Positions 7,319-15,545 of a stretch of 20,402 bases of DNA are shown here, in pieces. The position numbers and the translations under genes are program-made. The DNA is taken from NCBI GenBank assembly GCA_002311865.1, contig DBZV01000200.1:1-20402 (forward strand), in the 5' to 3' direction. The notes beneath the pieces were generated by a model. The model did no database searches. It saw only the letters and a program-made list of their open reading frames with translations, and had not been told where the DNA came from. Within the stretch, counting starts at the first letter, position 1; each line of letters opens with the position of its first letter. This DNA is from Dehalococcoidia bacterium UBA1151 (GTDB lineage Bacteria; Chloroflexota; Dehalococcoidia; Lucifugimonadales; Lucifugimonadaceae).

Positions 7319-9022
7319 CTATTCCGCCAGCCAGACCGACTCGAAGCGCCGACCCTGGTAGAGACTGGGCCCGCCCGGGTCAAAGTTCATCACCTTTACC
7401 GACACCGGTGTGCGGCGAACGCTCCAGTTGAACCAGACCTTTGCATCCGCAGCCCAGACCAGACGTTGGATCTCGTCGACCAGTTGTTTCCGAGTTCTGG
7501 GATCGGTCTCCCGAGACTGCAACTCGATCAGCCGATCAATCTCCTCATCGCAAAGTCCGGGGAAGTTCTCGGCACCCCCACATGCGTAGTGGGCGGGAAG
7601 GATCGCGTCGGGGTCGTCCAGCGAGAACGAGTGACTGTGCGAGATCAGGGTGTGCTGGCCATTGCTTACGAACTCTGCGTATGCGGTTCGCTCAAGGGGG
7701 ATCAACTCCGCATCGATTCCGACCTGGCTGAGTTGCGCGACCGCGAACTCCGCAAGCGAGGTTGAAAATGGGTCAGACCGGCTGTGCATCTGGACACGCA
7801 ATCCATTGGGGTAGCCAGCGTTGGCCAGTAGCTCACGCGCTCGTGAACGCTCGGATTCATCATTGCCGTAGCCGGGGAGCCTGGAAACTTCATCCGGGTC
7901 GAGCGCCCACGGACCACCGGGTGGCATGATGGCTCCGTCGAAGCCGCCACCAAGCGCCAGAATGGCGTCGCTGCGGCTGAACGCCAAGTTGACGGCCCTC
8001 CGTACCCTGGGATCGTCGAATGGTGTTTTTGCGAGGTTCATTTGGACGCTGTTCCCGCCAGCCGAGGGCTCACGAATTAGCCGGATGCGATCGCTATCAC
8101 CTGCCAGAGATTCGGCCTCAGGCTCGGTGAGCAGCATCACGATATCGGCCTCCCCTGTTTTCAGCGCTGCCACGCGGACAGCCGGGGAGGGGATAACCAG
8201 AAATGTGAGTGAGTCCAGATATGGAAGGTCTGGCTCGTAGTAGTAGTCGTTCTTGACCATTTCGTAGAACGAGCCACGAGTAGCGGAACTGAACTTGAAC
8301 GGCCCGCTGCCAATCACGTCCTCGTGAAGAACCATGGAGGGTGGGTCCAGTTGCTCGGTGATCGCCTTCGGGAAGATCGACACGTAGACATTGGCAAGGT
8401 TTGTGATGAACGAGGCTGCCGGGAAGTCGATCGTGATGGTAAGAGTGTCATCCGAGACTGCAACGACCTGCGCCGTGGATGAGACGTACCCGGCGATTGG
8501 CGCGGCGCGGCCCGCGAAGAGGCCCTCCGGCGGCTCGATGACGCGATCAATGCTGAACTTCAGATCGCTCGCGGTGACTGGCGAGCCATCGTGCCAACGC
8601 GCGTTAGGGCGAAGCTTGAACGTCCATGTTCGGCCATCATCCGATACGCTCCATGACTCAGCGAGGTCAGGAGTGATCGTTGAATGATCGGCCGATGATG
8701 CTCGGACGATCTGGGAGAGCATGGGATTACACGGGTGGACGGACTGATAGCCAACCCCGCGGGACATGGCGATATCGCAGCTGACCGGATCGCCAGGCTG
8801 AGCAATACGGAGGTTTCCACCGTAGCGGGGGCCGTCAGGGGATTGCGGTGATGATACGTCTGAGGCGGGGGAGGTCTGTGAGACTGGAATTCCAGACGAA
8901 CCCACCTGAGGGGCTTGATCTTCGGCACTGGAACAGGCGATCAGAATTAACAGAAAAAATGATGACAGTAGCGTCAGACTGAATTTACGCAATGCGTGAC
9001 TATCTCCGTCCGCTCCCTGCAC
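7319..9022 (-). CDS. Peptide-type ABC transporter substrate-binding lipoprotein (SBP family 5)
   Basis: The N-terminus carries a lipoprotein signal (LLSSFFLLILIAC, lipidated Cys30) followed by a Ser/Pro/Gln-rich tether. The mature part has the family 5 pattern YGGNLRIA, PDLAESWSVSDDGRTWTFKLRPNARWHDGSPVTASDLKFSIDR, DPRVRRAVNLAFSR and YPNGL. It would capture oligopeptides, or another family ligand such as opines or sugars, at the outer face and deliver it to the OppBC pair encoded just downstream. The 567-residue form uses a GTG at 9020-9022. A TTG at 8990-8992 would give 557 residues with a more typical signal peptide; neither has a convincing ribosome site. An 80-base gap separates it from the rimI-like gene. 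Confidence 0.9.
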   Translation of the reverse strand: MQGADGDSHALRKFSLTLLSSFFLLILIACSSAEDQAPQVGSSGIPVSQTSPASDVSSPQSPDGPRYGGNLRIAQPGDPVSCDIAMSRGVGYQSVHPCNPMLSQIVRASSADHSTITPDLAESWSVSDDGRTWTFKLRPNARWHDGSPVTASDLKFSIDRVIEPPEGLFAGRAAPIAGYVSSTAQVVAVSDDTLTITIDFPAASFITNLANVYVSIFPKAITEQLDPPSMVLHEDVIGSGPFKFSSATRGSFYEMVKNDYYYEPDLPYLDSLTFLVIPSPAVRVAALKTGEADIVMLLTEPEAESLAGDSDRIRLIREPSAGGNSVQMNLAKTPFDDPRVRRAVNLAFSRSDAILALGGGFDGAIMPPGGPWALDPDEVSRLPGYGNDESERSRARELLANAGYPNGLRVQMHSRSDPFSTSLAEFAVAQLSQVGIDAELIPLERTAYAEFVSNGQHTLISHSHSFSLDDPDAILPAHYACGGAENFPGLCDEEIDRLIELQSRETDPRTRKQLVDEIQRLVWAADAKVWFNWSVRRTPVSVKVMNFDPGGPSLYQGRRFESVWLAE

Positions 9023-9065
9023 GGAAACGTACTCTCACCACTGCGCTATTGAAGCTGGTGATCCT

Positions 9066-9085
9066 GGCAATTGGGCCAATTTGCC
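9066..9085. promoter_or_regulatory. Imperfect 20-bp dyad upstream of the ABC importer genes
   Basis: GGCAATTGG and CCAATTTGCC face each other across one base, with a single extra T in the right arm. There is too little loop for an RNA hairpin and no U tract, so it looks more like a protein-binding dyad than a terminator. It lies between the stop of the rimI-like gene and the start of the lipoprotein gene, where an operator would be expected. Confidence 0.3.
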
Positions 9086-9102
9086 TTGAATTCTAGGACG
9101 AC

Positions 9103-9840
9103 TCAGGGGATTGGCTCTGGCAGGTGCCCCCATCGCTCGGCGTGATTGCGAGCGAGTGAATCTAGCATTACGGCATATTCCACGCTGCTGATTGGAGGCG
9201 TAGTCATGATGATAGCGTCTTCAGCGTTGTCTATATAGTACTTTTTGCGAAGGCCGACGTTCTGGAAGCCGTATTTTCGGTAGAGCGCTTGGGCCGCGCC
9301 GTTGGATGCTCTTACCTCAAGCGTCAACTCTTTGCAGCCGTGCTTTCGCGCCTGCTGGAACGCGGAGAGCATGAGGAGTTCGCCCACACCAGCACGTTTG
9401 ACAGACTCTCGAACACCAATTGAAACAATGTGGGCCTCATCCGCGATGTACCAGACGCCTACAAATCCGCCGATGTAATCCCTTGGGTAGGCGGTCGATT
9501 CGCGCTCATCAATGAGAAGGAGTTGGCGCAGACTTGATGAAAGGCGATTCCAGAAACCCGCATCGGACGCGTGACCCTGATTTTTCAACGATTCCGGAAT
9601 TTCAAGCTCTCGATAATCGCGTGTGGCAACGATGTACACAGCACGCCGCCGACTGATCTCTTTGATGAATCTTGTTGGCGGCCACTGCGATGGGAACGCG
9701 TCGCGCTCAATTACCGAGAGGACCGATGCGTCGACCTCTTCGGCGTGGCGAGTGTGGAAAACACCGAATTCGCTATCCGTGCCGACCCTGGTGGGGTGAG
9801 CACGATCTGCGATGCCGGGTAGGTGTGTTTCTTTCAACAT
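9103..9840 (-). CDS. rimI: GNAT acetyltransferase, RimI-like (ribosomal protein alanine N-acetyltransferase family)
   Basis: The C-terminal half has the acetyl-CoA loop VRESVKRAGVGELL (143-156) and the RimI pattern LEVRASNGAAQALYRKYGFQNVGLRKKYY...NAEDAIIM (174-212). N-terminal ERDAFPSQWPPTRFIKEI (45-62) is also RimI-like. RimI acetylates the N-terminal Ala of ribosomal protein S18; many homologues have wider specificity. At 245 residues it is about 90 longer than E. coli RimI: about 30 extra at the N-terminus, an insertion at about 76-120, and about 30 at the C-terminus. The tRNA-modification genes that often neighbour rimI (tsaB, tsaD, tsaE) are absent. There is no ribosome site, and a -10 element ends 8 bases before the ATG, so the mRNA may be leaderless. 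Confidence 0.82.
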   Translation of the reverse strand: MLKETHLPGIADRAHPTRVGTDSEFGVFHTRHAEEVDASVLSVIERDAFPSQWPPTRFIKEISRRRAVYIVATRDYRELEIPESLKNQGHASDAGFWNRLSSSLRQLLLIDERESTAYPRDYIGGFVGVWYIADEAHIVSIGVRESVKRAGVGELLMLSAFQQARKHGCKELTLEVRASNGAAQALYRKYGFQNVGLRKKYYIDNAEDAIIMTTPPISSVEYAVMLDSLARNHAERWGHLPEPIP

Positions 9841-9848
9841 GAGGCAGT

Positions 9849-9878
9849 ATCTTAACTACGATTGGTGATCCGTATCAC
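9849..9878 (-). promoter_or_regulatory. Predicted promoter giving a leaderless rimI transcript
   Basis: On the minus strand, GTGATA (complement of 9873-9878) and TAAGAT (complement of 9849-9854) are 18 bases apart, each matching 4 of 6 consensus bases. The -10 element ends 8 bases before the ATG at 9838-9840, so transcription would begin at or next to the start codon, consistent with the lack of a Shine-Dalgarno sequence. Confidence 0.4.
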
Positions 9879-9963
9879 GATTTAGGGTTCACCGCGTTTG
9901 CACAGATTCTCCACCCGATAGCGGATAATTCAAGTCCCGGACGAAAGGAGTTCCAGTTTTATC

Positions 9964-11130
9964 ATGCCCGCGCATCCTGACCAAGTCACCTCAGATGTGG
10001 TCCTCGCCCTGCACGCTTCGCCGACACAGGGATCGTTCGTGGTGACGGGAGCGGGAAGCCGGTATCTCAGCTGGCTATTAGGTGAGGCTGGCTCATCGGG
10101 CACGGTCCTGGATGCCCAGATTCCATATGCAGGGCATGCATTGAACGATTACCTGGGTCATCAGCCGGAACAGAATGTATCCGAGGCTACTGCAATCGAG
10201 ATGGCTGAGGAGGCCTACTGGAAGGCACTACGGTTGGATGCTCTTGCTCACCCGGATTCGATAGGCGAGCGGCAGATCATTGGCGTGGCGTGCACCGCGA
10301 CCATAGCCACCAACCGCGTGAAACGAGGTGAACACCGCGCTCACATCGCGCTTCGCACGGCATCGGGCGCAGCCGCCAGCGCAGTATGGCTGCAGAAAGG
10401 TCCGCGAGATCGTTCAGGCGAGGAGGAGATCGTCAGTCGTGCGATGTTGATCGCGACTGCGCAGGCTGCCGGGGTTGAGAATAAGATACAGCTCGATCTC
10501 AGTGCGGACGATCGCTACGAGGAACCTCACCCCGTCGCTGGCAATCCGCTGACGCGCGTGAGCAGTGGTGATGTGCCGTATCTGTTTATCGACGGCCAGG
10601 GTGATATCGCAACGTCCACAACTGGATCGATCGTCGCAGTGGCAGGGTCATTCAATCCTATGCACCGCGGACATCGTGAGATGGTCGAAGTGGCTGGCCG
10701 GATTACGGGTAAAACTGCGGTGTTTGAGATATCGGTGACCAATGTGGACAAGCCGCAGTTGAGCGCATCACATTTAGACGCCCGCATTGCGCAGATGCGC
10801 AGGCAATCGCCCATTTTAATTACCCGTGCGCCCACGTTTGAAGAGAAGGCGGATCTGGTCCCGGGGACAACGTTCGTCATCGGCTACGACACCGCGGTAC
10901 GGGTCGTGGATGCGAAGTATTACGATGGCACGGTTGAAGCTGCGCTCAATGGGATCCGAGAGACCGGATGCGACTTCCTGGTGGCAGGGAGACTGGATAA
11001 CGGCAGCTTCAGATCGGTTGCTGATCTGAAGATTCCTCACGGATATGAGTCTCTGTTCGACGTCATATCCGAAGAGGAATTCCGATTCGATGGCTCGTCA
11101 ACGGAGCTGCGAGATGGGCGTTCTGGCTAG
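9964..11130 (+). CDS. Two-domain protein: CinA/PncC-like domain fused to NMN adenylyltransferase-like nucleotidyltransferase
   Basis: Residues about 1-175 resemble the CinA C-terminal (NMN deamidase, PncC) fold: VVTGAGSRYLSWLLGEAGSSGTVLDAQIPYAG (26-57) parallels its nucleotide loop and PGSS segment, and GVACTATIATNR (107-118) its TGIAGP region, though the PncC catalytic residues are not conserved. Residues about 222-383 are a nucleotidyltransferase with AGSFNPMHRGHREMV (227-241, HxGH motif H234-R-G-H237) and a C-terminal GSSTELR (377-383) matching the ISSTxxR motif of NMN/NaMN adenylyltransferases. A fused pair could turn NMN into NaMN and then NaAD, but this is inference. AAAGGAG (9944-9950) lies 13 bases before the ATG, rather far. 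A -10-like GATAAT is at 9924-9929. Divergent from rimI. Confidence 0.75.
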   Translation: MPAHPDQVTSDVVLALHASPTQGSFVVTGAGSRYLSWLLGEAGSSGTVLDAQIPYAGHALNDYLGHQPEQNVSEATAIEMAEEAYWKALRLDALAHPDSIGERQIIGVACTATIATNRVKRGEHRAHIALRTASGAAASAVWLQKGPRDRSGEEEIVSRAMLIATAQAAGVENKIQLDLSADDRYEEPHPVAGNPLTRVSSGDVPYLFIDGQGDIATSTTGSIVAVAGSFNPMHRGHREMVEVAGRITGKTAVFEISVTNVDKPQLSASHLDARIAQMRRQSPILITRAPTFEEKADLVPGTTFVIGYDTAVRVVDAKYYDGTVEAALNGIRETGCDFLVAGRLDNGSFRSVADLKIPHGYESLFDVISEEEFRFDGSSTELRDGRSG

Positions 11131-11966
11131 TCCAGAGTTAGCTCGGAGTGCTCACGGGCGTACTTTGCCTGCTGCACGCCGAAATCTTCCTGGAGCTGAA
11201 TCGTCAGCCCACCATCGACGAATAGTGAGTGGCCGGTAATGAATGTAGCGTCCTCTGAACACAGGAAGGCGATCGCGTTGGCGATGTCCTCAGGCTGCCC
11301 AACACGTTTCACGGGGTACTGATCCTCAAAGAACTTGAGTCCGGCTTCGTTGCCTTCCCACATCTTCGCCAGCCCCTCCGTGAGGATATGGCCGGGGCAG
11401 ATCGCGTTGACTCGGATGCCTTCCGGGCCAAAGTCGATAGCCATCTGCCTCGTCATTCCAATCACGGCGGCCTTGCCAGCTTCGTAGATCAGCATCTTCG
11501 GCGCCATCAGAATTCCGTGCACCGACGCAAGGTTCACAATATTGCCGCCACCGGACTTCGTCATCTCCGGAACGGCGTATTTGGTGCCCAGATATAGCGC
11601 CTTTGTCAGAACAGCCATCCCGTTGTCCCACGCCTCTTCGCTGACGGTTACGGCGCTTCCGAGCGAGTCGCCATGTGCAGATGCGACGCCATATGCGTTC
11701 TGCACCAGGATATCGAGCCTACCCCACTCTTCGACCGCCGCTGACACCATGGCGCGGATGTCATCGTGTGATGAGACGTCACACCTGACTACTTGCGCCA
11801 CCCCGCCTGCCGTGGTGATGCCGTCTGCGTTTGCAATGGCAGCATCCATATCGATATCGGCGATGAGAACTCGCGCACCCTCCGATGCGAGCTTGCGGGA
11901 GGTGGCGCCGCCGATTCCGAGCGCACCGCCTGTAACGATGGCTACCTGTCCTTCAAATCTGTTCAT
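11127..11966 (-). CDS. Short-chain dehydrogenase/reductase (classical SDR), paralogue 1
   Basis: The 279-residue protein has the full classical SDR set: cofactor loop TGGALGIGG (12-20), Asp37 at the end of beta-2 (favours NAD(H)), Asp63 in CDVSS, Asn90 (VQNA), and catalytic Ser148, Tyr161 and Lys165 (YEAGK). ICPGHILTE and FVDGGLTIQ follow. The family oxidises alcohols or reduces carbonyls; the substrate is unknown. A C-terminal extension LQEDFGVQQAKYAR is identical to that of the neighbouring paralogue. It begins 17 bases after the stop of that gene, so the two are co-transcribed. The start ATG has a weak GAGAG 8 bases upstream. Its TAG stop shares CTAG with the stop of the convergent two-domain protein. 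Confidence 0.92.
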   Translation of the reverse strand: MNRFEGQVAIVTGGALGIGGATSRKLASEGARVLIADIDMDAAIANADGITTAGGVAQVVRCDVSSHDDIRAMVSAAVEEWGRLDILVQNAYGVASAHGDSLGSAVTVSEEAWDNGMAVLTKALYLGTKYAVPEMTKSGGGNIVNLASVHGILMAPKMLIYEAGKAAVIGMTRQMAIDFGPEGIRVNAICPGHILTEGLAKMWEGNEAGLKFFEDQYPVKRVGQPEDIANAIAFLCSEDATFITGHSLFVDGGLTIQLQEDFGVQQAKYAREHSELTLD

Positions 11967-11983
11967 TGGAATTACTCTCTGGC

Positions 11984-12820
11984 TCAGTAGGGCATCTGGA
12001 ATTCGTTTGCGCGGGCGTACTTCGCCTGCTGTACGCCAAAGTCTTCCTGAAGCTGGATTGTCAGGCCGCCATCAACGACCAGCGGGTGTCCGGTGATGAA
12101 GCTGGCATCCTCACTGCAGAGGAATGAAATCGCGGCGGCGATGTCGGCAGGAGATCCGACGCGGCGAACGGGATACTGATCCTCGAAGAAGTGGATGGTC
12201 TCTGGCATCTTGCTCCAGCGGTTTTCTGTCGATTTTTCAGTGACGATATGTCCGGGGCAGATTGCGTTCACGCGAATCCCAAGCGGGCCGAAGTCGATAG
12301 CCATCTGCCGGGTCATGCCGATTACGGCAGACTTCGCGGCTTCATACACCAGTGAGCCTGCGGACATGAGAAGACCATGAACCGATGAGATGTTCACGAT
12401 GCTGCCGCCGCCCGCTTTCTCCATCTCAGGAACCGCGAACTTGGCGCCCAGGAACAGGGCCTTGGTCATGATCGCCATGCCCTCGTCCCAGCCCTCTTCG
12501 GGAACCTCAACAGCACTGCCGCTGACGCGAGTCGTTGGAGCACCCCAGGCGTTCTGAACCATCATGTCGAGCCGACCGAATTCAGTGACAGCGGTCCGCA
12601 CCATTCCTTCGATATCGTCGCGAGAGCCCATGTTGGCGTGGATGGTAATCGCGTTGCCACCGGCATCCTTGATGCGCGCAACGTTGGCCGCGGCCGCTTC
12701 GTCAGCGATATCAGCGATCAGCACATTCGCGCCGTCAGCCGCCAGTCGCCTCGCCACGCCACCGCCAATGCCAAGCGCGCCACCGGTGACAATTGCAGTT
12801 TTTCCCTCAAAACGACCCAA
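11984..12820 (-). CDS. Short-chain dehydrogenase/reductase (classical SDR), paralogue 2
   Basis: A close relative of the next gene, 278 residues, with TGGALGIGG (12-20), Asp37, Asn90, Ser146, Tyr159 and Lys163 (YEAAK). Where most SDRs have Asp at the end of beta-3, this one reads HANMGS (Asn63-Met64), a change next to the adenine pocket that the paralogue lacks. It has a two-residue shorter loop near 100 and a longer insertion before the substrate lid (KSTENRWSKMPETIHFF). The start is TTG (12818-12820), supported by AGGAG 7 bases upstream and by alignment with the paralogue (M-x-RFEG). It is the first gene of the pair behind a clear promoter. Likely an oxidoreductase of similar but not identical specificity. 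Confidence 0.92.
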   Translation of the reverse strand: MGRFEGKTAIVTGGALGIGGGVARRLAADGANVLIADIADEAAAANVARIKDAGGNAITIHANMGSRDDIEGMVRTAVTEFGRLDMMVQNAWGAPTTRVSGSAVEVPEEGWDEGMAIMTKALFLGAKFAVPEMEKAGGGSIVNISSVHGLLMSAGSLVYEAAKSAVIGMTRQMAIDFGPLGIRVNAICPGHIVTEKSTENRWSKMPETIHFFEDQYPVRRVGSPADIAAAISFLCSEDASFITGHPLVVDGGLTIQLQEDFGVQQAKYARANEFQMPY

Positions 12821-12872
12821 GATGGCGCTCCTGACAAGTGATTACAAAGCGATGTGTGAATTCGGTCGATTG

Positions 12873-12901
12873 GTTATAGCGGCTGCGAGGCAGGATGTCG
12901 A
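12873..12901 (-). promoter_or_regulatory. Strong predicted sigma-70 type promoter for the SDR gene pair
   Basis: On the minus strand, TCGACA (complement of 12896-12901) and TATAAC (complement of 12873-12878) each match 5 of 6 consensus bases and are separated by exactly 17 bases. Transcription would begin near 12866, giving a leader of roughly 46 bases before the TTG start with its AGGAG ribosome site. Confidence 0.6.
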
Positions 12902-12952
12902 GCGGGCTCGGGCGTTGTTACCGCGGGACCGGGCGACCACAGGGGGATGCCA

Positions 12953-14149
12953 CTATGATTTCAGTGGATACCGGCTGCGGACGAGGCCGAAGGAGCTGGT
13001 ATAGCCGTGGAGGAAGGTGGTGCCCCCGACCGGGCCTATCTCTCCGTTGCAGAAGAATCCGCTGAGGGGAACCGGGGCGATCATTTCGCTGAAGATTTCT
13101 GTATCGTGGTTGGGGCGTCTGAACAGGTGTTGTCCCCGGCTGACGCAGGAGAACATTAGCGCGGCTTCTGGCCGCGTATCAGGGTTGTTCTGGGCATAGC
13201 GGTCGAGAACGCTCATGAGATCTTCTCGTGCGGCGTCAGCGTCTCGCAGGTGGAACTGGATGATCTGGCCTTCCTGCACCACGTCGCCAACGATCAACGA
13301 GCCGGTATCTTCATCCATGCCCATTACGTTGCGGATGAGGAAGTCACCCGCACCAAATTCGGTTGCAAACCGGTCCATGACGATGCCCACTTGGAGTGCG
13401 CGGCGCATAAGCCAACGATCTTTTTCTACCCCCTGTGAGAAGAGGTCGCGGAGGATCTCCAACGGTGTGGATGTGCCAAGTTGCTGGATTACGTTTCTCT
13501 CGGATTTCGTGACAACCATGGGTTCACCAATGGGACGGCAGCCCTGTGCCACCACTGTGTCGATTGAGATGTTTCCGGTGAGTGCCACGCCAACCGCCCC
13601 GTCGCGGCGGGTCTTGCCGCCTATGAAGAGCGCGTGTGGTGTTTCCTGTGCTCCGCCACTTGCCAGACCGCCAATTTTTGAGCCCTCTGGGTACGCGAAA
13701 TCTAATCCAGAAATAAGCCGGTCGGTTTCCAGGCTGAATGGGTCGGTGAATATCAGGAATGACGGGTCGGCATCTGCGCTCACTCCGGTGAGTTGCTCCC
13801 ATGCGTCCGGGGGAGAGTCTGGCGTTGGAAGATCGTCCTGTTGAACGTGGAACGGGGTGATCTGCACCTCAGGCAGGCATGCGGCCGTGATCGATACGCC
13901 AGGTCTGCGTTCGATCTCAATCGCCCCGCCAATTACGCCGGCGCCGGAACATCCGACTATCTGGGCGTCGCCAAAGTGTGAGCGCAGGAGTTCGTTGATT
14001 GAGTAGAACGAAGGTGCGTGATGGAATGAGACGAACACAAGCACCAGATCGGGCACCCGATCGTCGAGTTGATCCAGTACTTGTTCGGCAGCGTTGTTGA
14101 TCGCTTCGGTGAAAGACGGGGCGTCCGATACTGCGGAGGCCCAGCGCAT
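12953..14149 (-). CDS. FIST N- and C-domain protein (small-ligand sensory domain protein)
   Basis: The protein starts MRWASAVSDAPSFTEAINNAAEQV, as FIST proteins do, and continues with DLVLVFVSFHH and the QIVGCSGAGVIGG strand typical of the FIST N-domain. The C-domain has AALMFSCVSRGQHLF and FFCNGEIGPVGGTTFLHGYTSSFGLV. FIST domains are predicted ligand-sensing modules, suggested to bind small molecules such as amino acids. Here no kinase or receiver domain is attached, so it acts alone or with a partner. I chose the ATG at 14147-14149 (398 residues). The frame opens 40 codons earlier at 14269, but that part overlaps the upstream gene and does not look like FIST. A 32-base gap separates it from the aminotransferase gene, so they are probably one transcript. 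Confidence 0.88.
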   Translation of the reverse strand: MRWASAVSDAPSFTEAINNAAEQVLDQLDDRVPDLVLVFVSFHHAPSFYSINELLRSHFGDAQIVGCSGAGVIGGAIEIERRPGVSITAACLPEVQITPFHVQQDDLPTPDSPPDAWEQLTGVSADADPSFLIFTDPFSLETDRLISGLDFAYPEGSKIGGLASGGAQETPHALFIGGKTRRDGAVGVALTGNISIDTVVAQGCRPIGEPMVVTKSERNVIQQLGTSTPLEILRDLFSQGVEKDRWLMRRALQVGIVMDRFATEFGAGDFLIRNVMGMDEDTGSLIVGDVVQEGQIIQFHLRDADAAREDLMSVLDRYAQNNPDTRPEAALMFSCVSRGQHLFRRPNHDTEIFSEMIAPVPLSGFFCNGEIGPVGGTTFLHGYTSSFGLVRSRYPLKS

Positions 14150-14181
14150 CACCTTTGTCTCATTCTTGATACTGGGCTGCA

Positions 14182-15489
14182 CTATCCGGCCATCACTTTC
14201 AGTGAGGCCCGGGCGGCCCCCAGTGTCTGGGCGATATCCGCATCGTTGTGTGCGGAGGACATGTGCCATCTGCCGTTGGTAGAGAGTCGAATCCCTTGAT
14301 TGAGCATCTGCTCGGCGAAGACGGCGTACTTCTCTTCATCCACGCTTGAGGCGTGTTCACGATAGTCCCGAATCGATTCTCTTTCGGTGAATGTCGTCCA
14401 GAACGTGGAACCAATACCCTGGACGAGCATGGGGATCCCCGCTTCTTCTGCCGCAGCGTTGAGGCCCTGCATTAGCTTCAATCCGCGACCATTGAGATCA
14501 TTGTAAAAGCCCTCTGGATTTTCAGCGATATGGGTCAGGCTGGCTCTGGCCGCGGACATGACCATTACGTTGGAGTTGAAGCTGCCGCCATGCTGAACTT
14601 CGCCTGTACTCACCCGCTCCATGATCTCCGGGAGGCCAATCAGGACCGATAGCGGGAAGCCGCCCGCAACAGACTTGCCGTAGGTGGCCATGTGGGGGAT
14701 GACGCCGGTGAACTCCTGCGCGCCGCCGTGGGCGACGCGGAAGCCCGTGATCACTTCATCAAAGATGAGCAGAGCTCCGTACTTCTCGCAGAGATCAAGC
14801 GCACCTTCGAGGTAGCCGTCATCGGCAACGATGCAGTTTGTGTTGCCCATGATTGGTTCCATCATGACGCAGGCAATTTCGTCAGGGTTGGCCTGGAATA
14901 CGGCCTCAAGCGCTGCGAGATCGTTCCAGGGAGCGATGATGATGTCATCTCCAGAGCCGGGCGCCATGCCGAGGGATTCGCCCACCGCGTTTGGAGCATC
15001 CACTGATCCGGCTTCGTCGAGCGGCGGGTGCACGGAGTAGAGAACCGTGTCCGTCCAGCCGTGATAATGCCCCTCGAATTTCACCCACTTTGATCGGCCT
15101 GTGAACCCTCGGGCGACCCGGAGGGCGAGCTGGTCTATCTCTGTGCCCGACGATGCGAATCGCGCTAATCCCTGGAGTGGGATCGCTGCGCGAATCAGCT
15201 CGGCCACTTCAATCTCGTGCTCGGTCTGTCCGGCCAGGCAAAAACCGTTATCGATGTCCTCTCGAACGGCATCCACAATGAAGTCTGGAGCATGCCCGAA
15301 TATGTTCGGTCCCATACCCTGGACGTAATCGACATATTCATTGCCGTCCACATCCCACATTCGGGACCCTTTCCCACGTTTGAAGAACAGGGGAACGGGG
15401 CGTTCGGCTCGCCGAATCTGGCTGCTAATGCCACCAGCAATGATGGTATTCGCCCGTTCAAAAAGTTTCTCGCTACGTTGGAACGTCAC
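14182..15489 (-). CDS. Class III PLP aminotransferase, glutamate-1-semialdehyde aminomutase-like
   Basis: A 435-residue fold-type I enzyme. FASSGTEI (111-118) binds the PLP phosphate, HYHGW (141-145) stacks on the ring, FDEVITGFR (243-251) holds Asp244 for the pyridine nitrogen, and Lys272 in TYGKSVAGGFP is the Schiff-base lysine. The relation to HemL is clear (SEKLFERANTIIAGGI, HGGSFNSN), but the typical HemL SGTEA is SGTEI. No haem genes are near, so a catabolic role on an amino acid or amine is more likely than tetrapyrrole synthesis. The start is a GTG at 15487-15489 with AAGG about 7 bases upstream. The gene sits 56 bases after the acetamidase gene. Confidence 0.9.
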   Translation of the reverse strand: MTFQRSEKLFERANTIIAGGISSQIRRAERPVPLFFKRGKGSRMWDVDGNEYVDYVQGMGPNIFGHAPDFIVDAVREDIDNGFCLAGQTEHEIEVAELIRAAIPLQGLARFASSGTEIDQLALRVARGFTGRSKWVKFEGHYHGWTDTVLYSVHPPLDEAGSVDAPNAVGESLGMAPGSGDDIIIAPWNDLAALEAVFQANPDEIACVMMEPIMGNTNCIVADDGYLEGALDLCEKYGALLIFDEVITGFRVAHGGAQEFTGVIPHMATYGKSVAGGFPLSVLIGLPEIMERVSTGEVQHGGSFNSNVMVMSAARASLTHIAENPEGFYNDLNGRGLKLMQGLNAAAEEAGIPMLVQGIGSTFWTTFTERESIRDYREHASSVDEEKYAVFAEQMLNQGIRLSTNGRWHMSSAHNDADIAQTLGAARASLKVMAG

Positions 15490-15545
15490 TGCGCCGCCTT
15501 AGAGATCACGTCTTCAATTGATGTTGGAGCAGGGGCCAGCCTGCC

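Noticed and set aside
14150..14269. 40-codon N-terminal extension of the FIST protein
   Set aside because: It overlaps the aminotransferase gene in another frame, while MRWASAVS is a typical FIST start.
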